Source of the DNA: Candidatus Latescibacterota bacterium
GTDB taxonomy: Bacteria > Latescibacterota > UBA2968 > UBA8231
Length of the DNA stretch: 64,000 bases
Assembly (NCBI GenBank): GCA_022820485.1
Contig: JAJEFJ010000014.1
Coordinates: 62,001 to 126,000 of the forward strand
Direction: 5' to 3'
The notes below the pieces were generated by a model, which did not search any database, was not told the origin of the DNA, and saw only the letters and a program-made list of their open reading frames with translations. A program made the translations under genes and the position numbers. Below are positions 7,405-19,076 of the stretch, piece by piece. The first letter of the stretch is position 1. The number at the start of each line of letters is the position of its first letter.

Positions 7405-9954
7405 TCAACCCAAGGCCTTCTCATCGGCCTTGCCGTTTTCCACGCCAGTCTCTTCTTCATCCTCGTCCTCACTGACGGGTAGCGGGGCCATGTCGATAAC
7501 CCGATCGCCCTCGTCTAAATTGATCACCCGGACTCCTTGAGTATTGCGCCCAATGGTGGATATACCTTGTACGGAGATGCGGATCATAATGCCGTTCTGG
7601 GTTACCAACATGACCTCCTCTTCGCCTTCGATCTCCCTACAGGCCACTACGGGGCCGTTGCGCGGGGTGGTCTTGATGTCGATAACGCCTTGGCCGGCGC
7701 GGCGTTTGCTGGGGTACTCGGTCTGACTAGTGCGCTTGCCATAGCCGTTTTCGCAGATGGTTAGCAAGGTGCTGCTTTCGCTCACTACGACCATGTCCAC
7801 TACCTCGTCCCCTTGGCGCAAGTTAATTCCCTTAACGCCCGTAGAAACTCGGCCCATAGAGCGGACTTCGCTTTCGTTAAAGCGCATGGCTTGTCCGTTG
7901 CGCGTCAGCAGGGCAATATCCTGCTGACCATCGGTGATAGCCGCCCCAATCAGGTCGTCGTCGTCTTGGATCTTCAGGGCGATGATCCCGTCGCGACGGA
8001 TGTTCTGGTAGGCCGAGAGCTTGGTCTTCTTGACAATGCCCTTGCGCGTAGCCGTGAACAAGTACCGATCGTCGGAGAACTCCCGGACGGGTACGATGGC
8101 GCATATTTGATCGTCTTGACCAAGCGGCAACAAGTTGGCTATCGATCGTCCCTGAGCCGTGCGGTCGCCCTCGGGTATGCGAAAGACCTTGAGCCAGTAG
8201 CATTTGCCCTTGGCAGTCAAGAACATGATATAGGAATGGGTCGAAGCCACGAAGAGGTGTTCGACAAAGTCCTCTTCCTTGGTCTTCATACCCGTCACTC
8301 CGCGCCCGCCGCGATTCTGTACTCGGTAGGCCCTAGGGGGCAGGCGCTTGATGTAGCCACTGCGCGAGATGGTGACGACCATGTCCTCTTCAGCAATCAA
8401 GTCCTCAATATCGAACTCCTCGGCCGCATAGACGATCTCAGTGCGGCGCTCGTCGCCGAAGCGCTCGGCCAGATCATCAATCTCGTCCTTGATGATCTGC
8501 ATCTGCCGCTCGCGGCTGGCGAGAATGGCTCTTTTGTCCTCAATCGTCGTTACCAGTTCCTTGTATTCGGCTTCAATTTTGTCGCGCTCCAAGCCCGTCA
8601 AGCGCTGCAACGGCATGCTCAGGATGGCTTGGACCTGCCGTTCGCTTAACTCGAATTGCTCGTCGGCATCCTTTCCGAAACCCCCGGAAAGTGCCCGAGT
8701 TTTCGGCGTCGGGCGAATGCGAGCCAGCCGCTCCTGAGCATCGGTCGGACTCGACGAGCGGCGGATGGTCTCAATCACTAGGTCAATGTGATCTAAGGCG
8801 AAGCGCAGGCCCTCCAAAATGTGCGCCCGCGCTTCGGCTTTCTCCAAGTCGAATTGGGTGCGGCGCACGATCACCTCGTGGCGGTGATCAATATAGTGCT
8901 GCAGCATCTGCTTGAGATTGAGCATCTCAGGACGGCCATTGACGATGGCCAGCATCATTACTCCATAGGTGGTCTGCAACATGCTATGGCTATAGAGCTG
9001 ATTAAGCACGACTTCGGCTTGGGCATCCCTCTTGCATTCAAATACAATGCGCAGACCCTTACGGCCCGATTCGTCGCGGATATTGGCAAGTCCGTCGATG
9101 GTTTTGTCGCGCACCAGATCGGCGATTTTCTCTAACAGGCTAGCCTTGTTTACCAAGAAGGGGATTTCGGTGACGACGATGTTTTCGCGGCCGTTCTTGA
9201 GGGTCTCGATATCCGCCCGCGCTCTGATGTAGATCAGTCCCCGGCCCGTTGCGTAGGCTTGCTGTACTCCGCTCATGCCGTAGATGATCCCGCCGGTGGG
9301 AAAGTCAGGGGCTTTGACGTGATCAAGCAGTTCGGCAATGGAAATATCGGGATGATCGATCAGCGCCTTGAGGCCACTGGCAACTTCCCTCAGGTTGTGC
9401 GGCGGGATCTTGGTGGCCATGCCCACGGCAATGCCCATTGAGCCGTTGCATATCAGGTTGGGAAACCTAGACGGCAACACCAGCGGCTCTTGCTGAGTCT
9501 CATCGTAGTTGCTCGCGAATTCAACGGTGTCCTTGTCGAGATCCGCTAGCAACTCCATCGCCGGCCAGCTCAACCTCGCCTCTGTGTAGCGCATGGCCGC
9601 CGGAGGGTAGCCGTCAATTGAACCGAAGTTGCCTTGGCCTTGGACCAGCGGATAACGCAAGCGAAAGCTCTGCGCCATATGCACTAGCGTCGGATAGACA
9701 ATGTCTTCGCCATGCGGGTGGTAGTTGCCAGAGGTGTCGCCGGCAATTTTGGCGCATTTGCGGTAGCCGCGGTTGGGAAAAAGGCTTAGGTCGTTCATCG
9801 CGACCAAGATGCGGCGCTGAGATGGCTTGAGACCGTCGCGGACATCGGGTAGGGCACGCGACCGTATGAAGCTCATGGAATAGTCGAGGAAGGAGGTTTT
9901 GAGCTCCTCCTCAATTTTGACCCGCAGAACCCGGCTTTCTTGCTGTTCGAGCAT
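7405..9954 (-). CDS. gyrA: DNA gyrase subunit A
   Basis: An 849-residue full-length GyrA. The winged-helix core contains the catalytic tyrosine Y123 in [11 protein letters not shown]. The coiled-coil gate follows, then the C-terminal beta-pinwheel with the GyrA box as QNRGGRG (usual QRRGGKG), which is needed for DNA wrapping and marks gyrase rather than topoisomerase IV. The tail is acidic (SEDEDEEE). In the quinolone pocket the sequence after HPHG is E-D-I-V-Y-P, so E. coli S83 corresponds to D and D87 to P. It is 23 bases downstream of gyrB, completing the minus-strand dnaA-dnaN-recF-dciA-gyrB-gyrA series. Confidence 0.98.
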   Translation of the reverse strand: MLEQQESRVLRVKIEEELKTSFLDYSMSFIRSRALPDVRDGLKPSQRRILVAMNDLSLFPNRGYRKCAKIAGDTSGNYHPHGEDIVYPTLVHMAQSFRLRYPLVQGQGNFGSIDGYPPAAMRYTEARLSWPAMELLADLDKDTVEFASNYDETQQEPLVLPSRFPNLICNGSMGIAVGMATKIPPHNLREVASGLKALIDHPDISIAELLDHVKAPDFPTGGIIYGMSGVQQAYATGRGLIYIRARADIETLKNGRENIVVTEIPFLVNKASLLEKIADLVRDKTIDGLANIRDESGRKGLRIVFECKRDAQAEVVLNQLYSHSMLQTTYGVMMLAIVNGRPEMLNLKQMLQHYIDHRHEVIVRRTQFDLEKAEARAHILEGLRFALDHIDLVIETIRRSSSPTDAQERLARIRPTPKTRALSGGFGKDADEQFELSERQVQAILSMPLQRLTGLERDKIEAEYKELVTTIEDKRAILASRERQMQIIKDEIDDLAERFGDERRTEIVYAAEEFDIEDLIAEEDMVVTISRSGYIKRLPPRAYRVQNRGGRGVTGMKTKEEDFVEHLFVASTHSYIMFLTAKGKCYWLKVFRIPEGDRTAQGRSIANLLPLGQDDQICAIVPVREFSDDRYLFTATRKGIVKKTKLSAYQNIRRDGIIALKIQDDDDLIGAAITDGQQDIALLTRNGQAMRFNESEVRSMGRVSTGVKGINLRQGDEVVDMVVVSESSTLLTICENGYGKRTSQTEYPSKRRAGQGVIDIKTTPRNGPVVACREIEGEEEVMLVTQNGIMIRISVQGISTIGRNTQGVRVINLDEGDRVIDMAPLPVSEDEDEEETGVENGKADEKALG

Positions 9955-9977
9955 TAATTAAATCCTAGCTTTTTAGT

Positions 9978-12358
<2,381 letters not shown>

Positions 12359-13372
12359 CCACTATGTCCAATAACTCTCCTATCCGACCTGAATCCAACT
12401 CTGAAAAAGCATCGTCTAAGAGCAGTACTGGCTGCTGACCCGTTTGCTCCTCCATGTAACGGGACTCGGCCAGCTTCCACGATATGAGTATGGTTCTTAG
12501 TTGGCCCTCAGAGGCATAGAGTTCGGCTGGTTCTCCGTTCAATATGAACTTCAAATCATCGCGGTGTGGCCCACACAGGGTATAGCCTATTTGGGTCTCC
12601 TGCTCCCTGCGACGACTGAGTGCCGCGCGCAACTCGGCTCTAAGGGCCTCCAAGTCCTGTTCCTTGGCACCTTGATAGACAATAGCTGCCTCTTCATCAG
12701 CTAAGGCAAAGTGGCCGTAATAGCGGAGAAAGGGCGCTCTCAACTTATTCAGTGCCTCTAGGCGATATAGTCGAAGTTGGGCACCCAAATCCACTAGCTG
12801 GGCATCCCAAGGTTCCATTACTTGACCATCGACAAGCCCATGCCCCGACTTCTTTGCAGTGCGTAACAAGTGGTTTCTCTGAGCTAACACGCGGTAATAG
12901 CGCTGCATGTATCGCAAGTATGCTGCGCTAGACTGCGCGATAAGTATGTCGAGGAGCCGCCTTCGCTGGGCCGGGAAGCGCAACACCAGCGATACGTCTT
13001 CAGGAGAGAAGTGAACGGTGCGGAAGGTGCCCAGCAGTTCCGAGACTCGAGGCAAGGGAGTGGCATCGACAAATGCCTTCTTACCTTCCTTTTTGCTGTA
13101 AAAGACGCGTACTTGCTGGTCGTGGCGACCATCACTACACAAGGATCGAATATCAAAGAAGTCTTCGCCGTGCGGCACGACGTGTTGATCCTTGGCCCCG
13201 CGCACTGACTTGCCGATAGATAAGTAGGAAATCGCTTCTAGAATATTGCTTTTACCGCGGCCGTTTGGGCCAAAAATCAGCACGTGATCTGCTGCAAAGC
13301 CCAAGTGAATCGCGGCAAAATTGCGGAAGGGTCTCAGCGTTAATTCACGGATCCGCACTATTCCTGCTTACC

Positions 13373-14536
13373 TCATCCTGTTGGCCGCAAGGGCATTAGC
13401 AAGCAGAAGTAATCCTCACCTTCCTTTTGTTCTACCGGCCGCAACAAGGCTGCCGTGACGTGGTCGTTGAGCTGGAAACAGACCTCGGACGCGTCCATTC
13501 TGCGCAGGATCTCCATCAGATATTGAGCATTGTAGCCAACCTCTATCTCTTCAGAGGCGTATTGGGCCGGTACGCTTTCCCTCGCTTCGCCACCGATTTC
13601 GGGGCTGGCGGCCGACAACTCAACCTGACCACTGTTCAACTTAAAACGCACTTGGCGCGTATAAGAACTGGAAAGGATGGATACCCGGCGTACGGCCGGC
13701 AGCAGATCTTCGCTAGCTATCTTCAGCTCTTTTGTGTTGTTTTGCGGAATGACTTGGGCATAGTTGACATACGGTCCTTCGATCAGACGCGACAGCAAAT
13801 GCGTATGTCCTATGTCAAACAGGATCTGGGTCTCGCCCAGCGTGACATTGACCGGCTCTTTATGGCTACCCAGCAATTTGACGATCTGGTTTAACGCTTG
13901 GGGAGGGACGATGACCGCGGTCTCTTGGTCGTCCTGTACCTGTTCCTGCAGATCTATGGCTTTTCTGTAACAAGCCAAGCGCGACCCATCGGTAGCCACC
14001 ATCTCCATTCCCTGCACATCGATGCGCCAGAGCACTCCGTTGAACACAGGCCGCGTATCATCGCCAGAGACGGCAAAGACCGTCTTGTTGATCATGTCTG
14101 ACAGAACATTGGTCTCGCCTTCGTCTCCTCCCAGACTCAGGCTCACGCCGTCGAGGGCTGTCGGCATAGGGGGAAACTCGTCGGCCTCTATTCCCGCCAG
14201 GCTATATGCTCCTTCGCTGCTTTCGGCATCCCCAAGCCGCCCTGAGAGCTTGAGGCGCTCGTCCTGCACCTCAATACTCACTTCCGCCTCGGGCCATTCT
14301 CGGGTGATTTCTGCCAGCTTGCGCGCCGAAACGGTCGTCCTCCCACTCTCCTCTACTATAGCAGGGACTTGAGTCCGGATGGACAAATCTAAATCCGTCG
14401 CCGATAGAGATAGGATTTTCTCATCGGCCTCAAGCAGGATATTAGCCAACACCGGTAGGGAGGGTTTTGCCGACACGGCTTCTAGTACAGTATCAATGCC
14501 CCGCCATAATTCACTGCGATCTACTCTTAACTTCAT
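13373..14536 (-). CDS. dnaN: DNA polymerase III sliding clamp (beta subunit)
   Basis: 387 residues with the three repeated clamp folds. The N-terminus MKLRVDRSELWRGIDTVLEAV, ISRPSLPVL-type segment (SAKPSLPVLANILLEA) and the C-terminal LLMPLRP are diagnostic; the last residues form the client-binding groove. Clamp rings tether the replicative polymerase. It is separated from dnaA by the 544-base putative origin instead of following it directly. Upstream AAGCACT around the ATG gives no strong ribosome site. Confidence 0.97.
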   Translation of the reverse strand: MKLRVDRSELWRGIDTVLEAVSAKPSLPVLANILLEADEKILSLSATDLDLSIRTQVPAIVEESGRTTVSARKLAEITREWPEAEVSIEVQDERLKLSGRLGDAESSEGAYSLAGIEADEFPPMPTALDGVSLSLGGDEGETNVLSDMINKTVFAVSGDDTRPVFNGVLWRIDVQGMEMVATDGSRLACYRKAIDLQEQVQDDQETAVIVPPQALNQIVKLLGSHKEPVNVTLGETQILFDIGHTHLLSRLIEGPYVNYAQVIPQNNTKELKIASEDLLPAVRRVSILSSSYTRQVRFKLNSGQVELSAASPEIGGEARESVPAQYASEEIEVGYNAQYLMEILRRMDASEVCFQLNDHVTAALLRPVEQKEGEDYFCLLMPLRPTG

Positions 14537-14783
14537 AGTGCTTCTCTGAGAATCCTTCTGATAAAATTGCCCACGTTTTAATACTTATAAAGTAAGCTGT
14601 TATGCTTACTTACGTCAAGTTCTATATATATAGTGTCCCATTTTTTAATAGGAGTGAACACATGAGTATGTGTGTGTAAAAATAAGAAAAAGTGTGTGTA
14701 ACCAGAAAGCACAATCCACATCCCTACCTCTAATAGAACTACACTTTTTTGTGTTCTTTTACTTTTTTTAGTTGTAGTTGTGT

Positions 14784-14800
14784 TGTGGATATGTGGATAA
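14784..14800 (-). promoter_or_regulatory. Two tandem DnaA boxes
   Basis: Two direct copies in reverse orientation: 14784-14792 reads ATATCCACA (one mismatch) and 14792-14800 reads TTATCCACA (perfect), sharing one base. They adjoin the A/T-rich stretch 14801-14850. Confidence 0.7.
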
Positions 14801-14968
14801 CTATCTAAAAAAGTTATATACAAACAACAAAATATATTGTTAATAAGACACTTATGTGATCAAGTTGATAACTTGGTAACTGGAGCTTGTCTGTGGATTG
14901 TGGAGTGGAAAACTTTAGTTTTTCACACGCAAGAGGTCAAAAACGACGGTTTTCTTTTTACGACAGAC

Positions 14969-14977
14969 TTATCCACA
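14969..14977 (+). promoter_or_regulatory. Perfect DnaA box
   Basis: TTATCCACA in forward orientation, in the context ACTTATCCACAC that recurs at 21168-21179 beyond rsmG. It lies about 100 bases downstream of the dnaA stop codon. Confidence 0.7.
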
Positions 14978-15080
14978 CTTAATCAATACCTCGGCGGGGA
15001 TAGATGTTAATAGTTTTCCACTGACAAATAGGCACTATAGTAGTGGAAAATACAGACAGAGAGGACTAAAGAAATGGGGG

Positions 15081-16475
15081 CTAGCGGCTTTGCCGACGGA
15101 CGGTATCCGACAAATCCTCGACCAGTCTAGCAAAGGAGGAATCGTTTTTATACCGCTTTTCAACAGTGTTTACAGCGTAGATGACCGTGCTGTGATCGCG
15201 GTTGCCGAAGTGCAAGCCGATGGTAGTGAAGTGACTGCCGATGAGAGTCCTGATTAAGAACATGGCAATGTGCCGTGCCGTTGCTACGTCTTGCTTGCGT
15301 CCTTTTCCAATGAGTTGCTCGCGAGTCAAATTAAAGTGGTCGGCGACCTGCTGCTGGATCGCCTCAATGTTCAGTTCCAACGGGTTTGGGCCTAGTTCAT
15401 CTAGAATGTGCTTGGCCGCCTCGATGTCGAGTTCCTTCTTATGGATTGAGCAGTAGGCCATCAAGCTAATCAACGTACCTTCGAGTTCGCGAACATTTGA
15501 TCGGATGTGATTGCCCAACAGAGCGGCCACATCGTCGGGAATCCGCAGGCCGTTGCGCTCGGCCTTCTTGTGGAGGATGGCAATCCGGGTCTCGAGCTCA
15601 GGCGGGTTTATTGCGGTGGCCAAACCCCATATGAAGCGAGATTTTAACCGTTCTTCTAACCCATCAAGATGGCCAGGGGGACTGTCACAGGTCATGACAA
15701 TCTGCTTCTCGGACTGGTGCAAGGCATTAAAGGTATGAAAAAATTCGTTCTGGGTTCGTTCGCCGTGGAGCAGAAACTGGATGTCGTCGACAAGGAGGAC
15801 ATCTGCGCTACGGTAGAAATTCTTAAACCCACTCGTCTTATCACGGCCTTGAGCGAGCGCTTGGACAAAATCGCCCATAAATTTTTCTGAGGTGACGTAA
15901 ACGACCTTCTCAGCGAGGTTGAGACTATGGGCTCGATGCCCAATCGCTTGGAGCAGATGCGTTTTACCTAGCCCAGCACCGCCATAAATCACGAGGGGAT
16001 TAAATTCTGTCTTACCTGGGGCATTGGCTACGGCTAAGGCTGTTGCCAAGGCAATTTGATTGCTATCGCCAATGATGAATTCTTCAAAGGTATAGCGCTT
16101 GTTCAGCGATTGAGCAGGAGTTGCTTCTATTTCTTGTTCATCTTCTGCGGGATCGCCTTCGTTTGCAGGTACCTCCTGCTCAACAGGTAGCACTCGATCG
16201 CCAACGGATTGGGGGGCTTGTGTAACCACAAAGGAGATATTGGGAGTCAGTGCCGTCTCTTCCCACACTACGGATTGGATCATCGGCAAGTAGTGCTTTT
16301 CTATCCAAGCGGCAGAAAATGCGCTGGGAACTTGGATGACCAATAAGTCTTGGTCGAAGTGGCTTACTGAAGTCTGCTTAAACCAATTAGTAAAACTCTG
16401 GGGACGAACTTGACGCTCGATATTGAGCAGACATTGGCCCCAGAGTTCTTGGGGATCTTGTATTTCCAGCGCCAT
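15081..16475 (-). CDS. dnaA: Chromosomal replication initiator protein DnaA
   Basis: 464 residues. Domain I (about 1-90, ELWGQCLLNIERQVRPQSFTNWF), a short acidic linker (about 100-125, many E/D/P), the AAA+ domain with Walker A GGAGLGKTHLLQAIGH and Walker B VLLVDDIQFL, and domain IV with the DNA-binding signature DHSTVIYAVNTV. It binds the TTATCCACA boxes in the adjacent gap and opens oriC. It diverges from rpmH. Confidence 0.98.
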   Translation of the reverse strand: MALEIQDPQELWGQCLLNIERQVRPQSFTNWFKQTSVSHFDQDLLVIQVPSAFSAAWIEKHYLPMIQSVVWEETALTPNISFVVTQAPQSVGDRVLPVEQEVPANEGDPAEDEQEIEATPAQSLNKRYTFEEFIIGDSNQIALATALAVANAPGKTEFNPLVIYGGAGLGKTHLLQAIGHRAHSLNLAEKVVYVTSEKFMGDFVQALAQGRDKTSGFKNFYRSADVLLVDDIQFLLHGERTQNEFFHTFNALHQSEKQIVMTCDSPPGHLDGLEERLKSRFIWGLATAINPPELETRIAILHKKAERNGLRIPDDVAALLGNHIRSNVRELEGTLISLMAYCSIHKKELDIEAAKHILDELGPNPLELNIEAIQQQVADHFNLTREQLIGKGRKQDVATARHIAMFLIRTLIGSHFTTIGLHFGNRDHSTVIYAVNTVEKRYKNDSSFARLVEDLSDTVRRQSR

Positions 16476-16512
16476 TTATTGAAGCGAAGATCGCAGTTTA
16501 AGGGGAATTTTC

Positions 16513-16541
16513 AACCTATGAAGAAGGCATACGTCAGTCAA
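16513..16541 (-). promoter_or_regulatory. Candidate dnaA promoter
   Basis: On the minus strand TTGACT (16541-16536) and TAGGTT (16518-16513) are 17 bases apart, 38 bases upstream of the dnaA ATG. The -10 match is poor, so this is tentative. Confidence 0.3.
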
Positions 16542-16594
16542 GAGTCCGCCGCGAAGTTTCATTGCATTCGTTAGCGTTCAAAGAGTTGAAAGTA

Positions 16595-16623
16595 TTGACA
16601 CTTAGCAGAATAGCCACTAAATT
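16595..16623 (+). promoter_or_regulatory. Promoter of rpmH-rnpA-yidD-yidC
   Basis: Perfect TTGACA (16595-16600), 17-base spacer, TAAATT (16618-16623), 53 bases before the rpmH start codon and directed away from dnaA. Confidence 0.6.
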
Positions 16624-16676
16624 GGGACGTTTCTGCGTATGCTGCACATAAACCAACGCGAGGTGAGAATTTTATT

Positions 16677-16811
16677 TTGAAACGCACATTTCAGCCTAGC
16701 AACAGACGCCGCCGCAACAAGCATGGTTTTCGCAAGCGCATGAGCACGCCGGCCGGTCGCAATATCATCAATCGTCGTCGGAGAAAGGGCCGCAAGCAGC
16801 TAGCCGTCTAG
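16677..16811 (+). CDS. rpmH: 50S ribosomal protein L34
   Basis: A 44-residue, highly basic protein with the family signature [21 protein letters not shown] and [16 protein letters not shown]; exactly the normal L34 length. The start is a TTG at 16677, eight to nine bases after GAGGTGAG; no ATG or GTG exists in frame upstream at a usable distance. Too short for the usual length cut-offs. First gene of the plus-strand origin block, with rnpA one codon after its stop and in the same reading frame. Confidence 0.95.
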   Translation: MKRTFQPSNRRRRNKHGFRKRMSTPAGRNIINRRRRKGRKQLAV

Positions 16812-16814
16812 CGC

Positions 16815-17087
16815 TTGATGGATTGGGTTAGAGGCCGCTGTTTTTGGATCCGCTGCGGTCGAGGAGATCGCGGTCAAATTTTTGTCGTCCGACGCAAACT
16901 GGGCAATGCTGTAAAGCGCAATCGGCTCAAGCGGCGCCTCCGCAGCATTTGCCGCAGTCGCCCGTACTTTCCTTGTGATCTAGTCGTTTTCTGCCAACCT
17001 TCAGCCATCGAAGCTCCCTTTGCTGATTTGGAAAGGGAACTGGACTCCTTGGTGGCCAAACTACCTGTTTTTCTTGTCCCACAATGA
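16815..17087 (+). CDS. rnpA: Ribonuclease P protein component, short N-terminus
   Basis: 90 residues from TTG at 16815 (or 89 from ATG at 16818). The RNR signature is clear: [22 protein letters not shown]. The C-terminal strand-helix ([25 protein letters not shown]) is also present. RnpA binds the RNase P RNA and helps cleave tRNA leaders. Family members usually have about 110-125 residues, and the N-terminal strands before FVVRRK are shortened here. The frame cannot extend upstream because the rpmH stop TAG is in the same frame two codons earlier. Its end overlaps the yidD start (ATGA). Confidence 0.88.
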   Translation: MMDWVRGRCFWIRCGRGDRGQIFVVRRKLGNAVKRNRLKRRLRSICRSRPYFPCDLVVFCQPSAIEAPFADLERELDSLVAKLPVFLVPQ

Positions 17088-17293
17088 AGCAAATCGCCAT
17101 TTTTGTCGTCCGCGCCTACCGTCTTCTCCTGTCTCCATATCTTCCCCCGTCCTGTCGTTATCTACCTACTTGTTCCCAATATGCCGAAGAAGCACTAGAT
17201 AAGTACGGAGTATTCAAGGGCGGAATGCTTGCGCTAAAGCGGATTAGCCGATGCCATCCCTGGGGTGGGAGTGGATATGATCCGCTGCATTAG
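17084..17293 (+). CDS. yidD: Membrane protein insertion efficiency factor YidD
   Basis: 69 residues with the family core: [28 protein letters not shown] and [16 protein letters not shown], including the conserved cysteines. YidD is a small membrane-associated protein that assists YidC. The ATG overlaps the last bases of rnpA and yidC starts 37 bases later. Confidence 0.95.
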   Translation: MKQIAIFVVRAYRLLLSPYLPPSCRYLPTCSQYAEEALDKYGVFKGGMLALKRISRCHPWGGSGYDPLH

Positions 17294-17330
17294 TTTTATA
17301 ACACGTTGTTTATAAAAGGGTAATATAAAT

Positions 17331-19055
17331 ATGGAAGATAAGCGGACCCTGTTGGCCTTTCTCTTCATCGGCCTGATTTTCCTCTTGCTTCCCTATTATA
17401 ATGAATGGTTTGGGCTAAATCCCAAGCCCCAGCCTCCGTCGCAGGAAGCTGTGCCGCAAGAATCGGTGCCTGAAGTGGCCCCTGTTGCTGAAGAGCAAGC
17501 TGAGGCCGAGCGCGTACGAGATCCCAAGCCTGCGGAACAACTCCATTCAGAAGAGCTATCACCCGTTCAGTCGCAGGCCATTGAAAGAGTCGAATCGGTC
17601 GAAAATCCGTCCTTTATATCAGAAGACAGAGCGGACACAATTGTAGTACAAACGCCGCTTCAGAGATTTGTTGTCTCTACAAAAGGCGGAACTATTACAT
17701 CATGTAAACTATTAAAATACAGGTACGTAGATGGAAGTATTATCGAACTACTGCCTCCAACCGGCCGCGGCTTGGGAATTCATCTACAAAGAGCGAACTA
17801 CCGGGAGGATATCTCCTCGGCGGAGTTTGTCGCCAACCAATCGAGTCTGCAGGTTGGACCCGGGGAAGAGCAACCCCTAATCATGGTAGCCCAACTCGAT
17901 GGCGGCAGAAGACTGGAAAAGGTCTTGACCTTTAATGGGGACCGCTATGGATTCGATCTCCAGGTGCGCTACGAAGGGTTTGACGACGATACCGAAGCTA
18001 TACTCACTTGGGAAAACGGCATCGCGTTTACCGAGCACGAGCCAGAAATCGACCTGCCTGAAGTGCGGGCTTTTGCCTATATCAACGAAGAACGGGTCGA
18101 ACTGAAGGTGGATGATGGAGAATCGGACGAGTTAGAGGACAAAGGGTTGCTAAAGTGGGCGGGTATTCGCAACAAGTACTTCTTGATTTCCTGTGTCCCT
18201 GCCGATAGAGAACAGCGTTCTCGCGTCGTCCTGCAGGGCGATTATCAAGGGTCTCAATTGCTGCCCGACTATTCTTTTCAGGTAGGTCGCCGGCTCGAAC
18301 GGTCTGGCTCTTGGCACAACACAATTTATCTGGGCCCACTCAACTACGACGAGCTTGTCGGCTATGAGGCTGAACTAGAGCAGGCTATTGATTTCGGATG
18401 GCCGATCGTAAGTCAGATAAGCCGCTTTCTACTCATTCTATTTATCGCCACCCATCAATACATCCCCAACTATGGTTGGATCATCGTCCTTTTCGCCGTT
18501 GTCATTAAAATTATCGTCTATCCGCTTACTCACAAAACCTATGAGTCCGCGGCGAAAATGCAGGAACTTCAGCCGAAAATTACGGCGCTACGAGAGAAGT
18601 ACAAAAACGACAACCAACGCCTAAGCCGCGAAACCATGAAGCTCTATAAGGAAGAAGGCGTCAATCCTCTTAGCGGGTGTCTGCCCCTCTTGTTGCAGAT
18701 GCCCATTTTCATTGCGCTCTACAATCTTTTTGGCAAAACAATCGAGTTGCGCCAAGCCCCCTTTGTTCTCTGGATACAAGATCTTTCCCTGCCCGACGAG
18801 TTGCTTATCGGCGGTTTCGGTCTTCATGTTCTACCACTGTTAATGGCGGCTTCCATGTTCATCCAACAGAAGATGACGATGAAGGATCCCAAACAGGCCG
18901 TTTTGGTTTACATGATGCCGGTACTGATGATTTTTATCTTTTGGAGCATGTCGTCGGGATTAGTGCTCTACTGGACTATCTTCAATGTCCTGACCATCGG
19001 TCAACAGCTATTGGTCAATCATTTTAAGAAGAAAGCCGCTCCTTCTAGCACTTGA
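17331..19055 (+). CDS. yidC: Membrane protein insertase YidC
   Basis: 574 residues, Gram-negative type: an N-terminal membrane anchor (LLAFLFIGLIFLLLPYYNEWF), a P/E-rich linker (about 35-75), a large periplasmic domain (about 100-340) and the conserved C-terminal five-helix core with YPLTHKTYESAAKMQELQPK and GCLPLLLQMPIFIALYNLF. It inserts inner-membrane proteins alone or with SecYEG. The presence of the large periplasmic domain argues for an outer-membrane-bearing bacterium. Confidence 0.97.
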   Translation: MEDKRTLLAFLFIGLIFLLLPYYNEWFGLNPKPQPPSQEAVPQESVPEVAPVAEEQAEAERVRDPKPAEQLHSEELSPVQSQAIERVESVENPSFISEDRADTIVVQTPLQRFVVSTKGGTITSCKLLKYRYVDGSIIELLPPTGRGLGIHLQRANYREDISSAEFVANQSSLQVGPGEEQPLIMVAQLDGGRRLEKVLTFNGDRYGFDLQVRYEGFDDDTEAILTWENGIAFTEHEPEIDLPEVRAFAYINEERVELKVDDGESDELEDKGLLKWAGIRNKYFLISCVPADREQRSRVVLQGDYQGSQLLPDYSFQVGRRLERSGSWHNTIYLGPLNYDELVGYEAELEQAIDFGWPIVSQISRFLLILFIATHQYIPNYGWIIVLFAVVIKIIVYPLTHKTYESAAKMQELQPKITALREKYKNDNQRLSRETMKLYKEEGVNPLSGCLPLLLQMPIFIALYNLFGKTIELRQAPFVLWIQDLSLPDELLIGGFGLHVLPLLMAASMFIQQKMTMKDPKQAVLVYMMPVLMIFIFWSMSSGLVLYWTIFNVLTIGQQLLVNHFKKKAAPSST

Positions 19056-19076
19056 AATTTCAGCTGGACCTCGACC

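Larger units (their letters stand above)
14537..15080. other. oriC: Putative chromosomal replication origin (dnaN-dnaA gap)
   Basis: A 544-base noncoding, AT-rich gap between dnaA and dnaN. It contains perfect DnaA boxes at 14792-14800 (reverse) and 14969-14977 (forward), near-matches at 14784-14792 (reverse), 14712-14720 and 14892-14900, and GTGGAAAAC-type motifs at 14905-14913, 15013-15021 (reverse) and 15043-15051 (last base T). The stretch around 14801-14850 is almost pure A/T and would suit an unwinding element. All flanking genes point away from the dnaA/rpmH region, as expected at a bidirectional origin. An 81-codon open frame inside it is low-complexity and not a gene. The dnaA-rpmH gap (16476-16676) carries no perfect box that I can see. 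Confidence 0.7.

Noticed and set aside
14578-14823. An 81-codon open frame on the minus strand in the dnaA-dnaN gap
   Set aside because: Low-complexity translation rich in T, K and H in an AT-rich origin region with DnaA boxes; no ribosome site or family signal.
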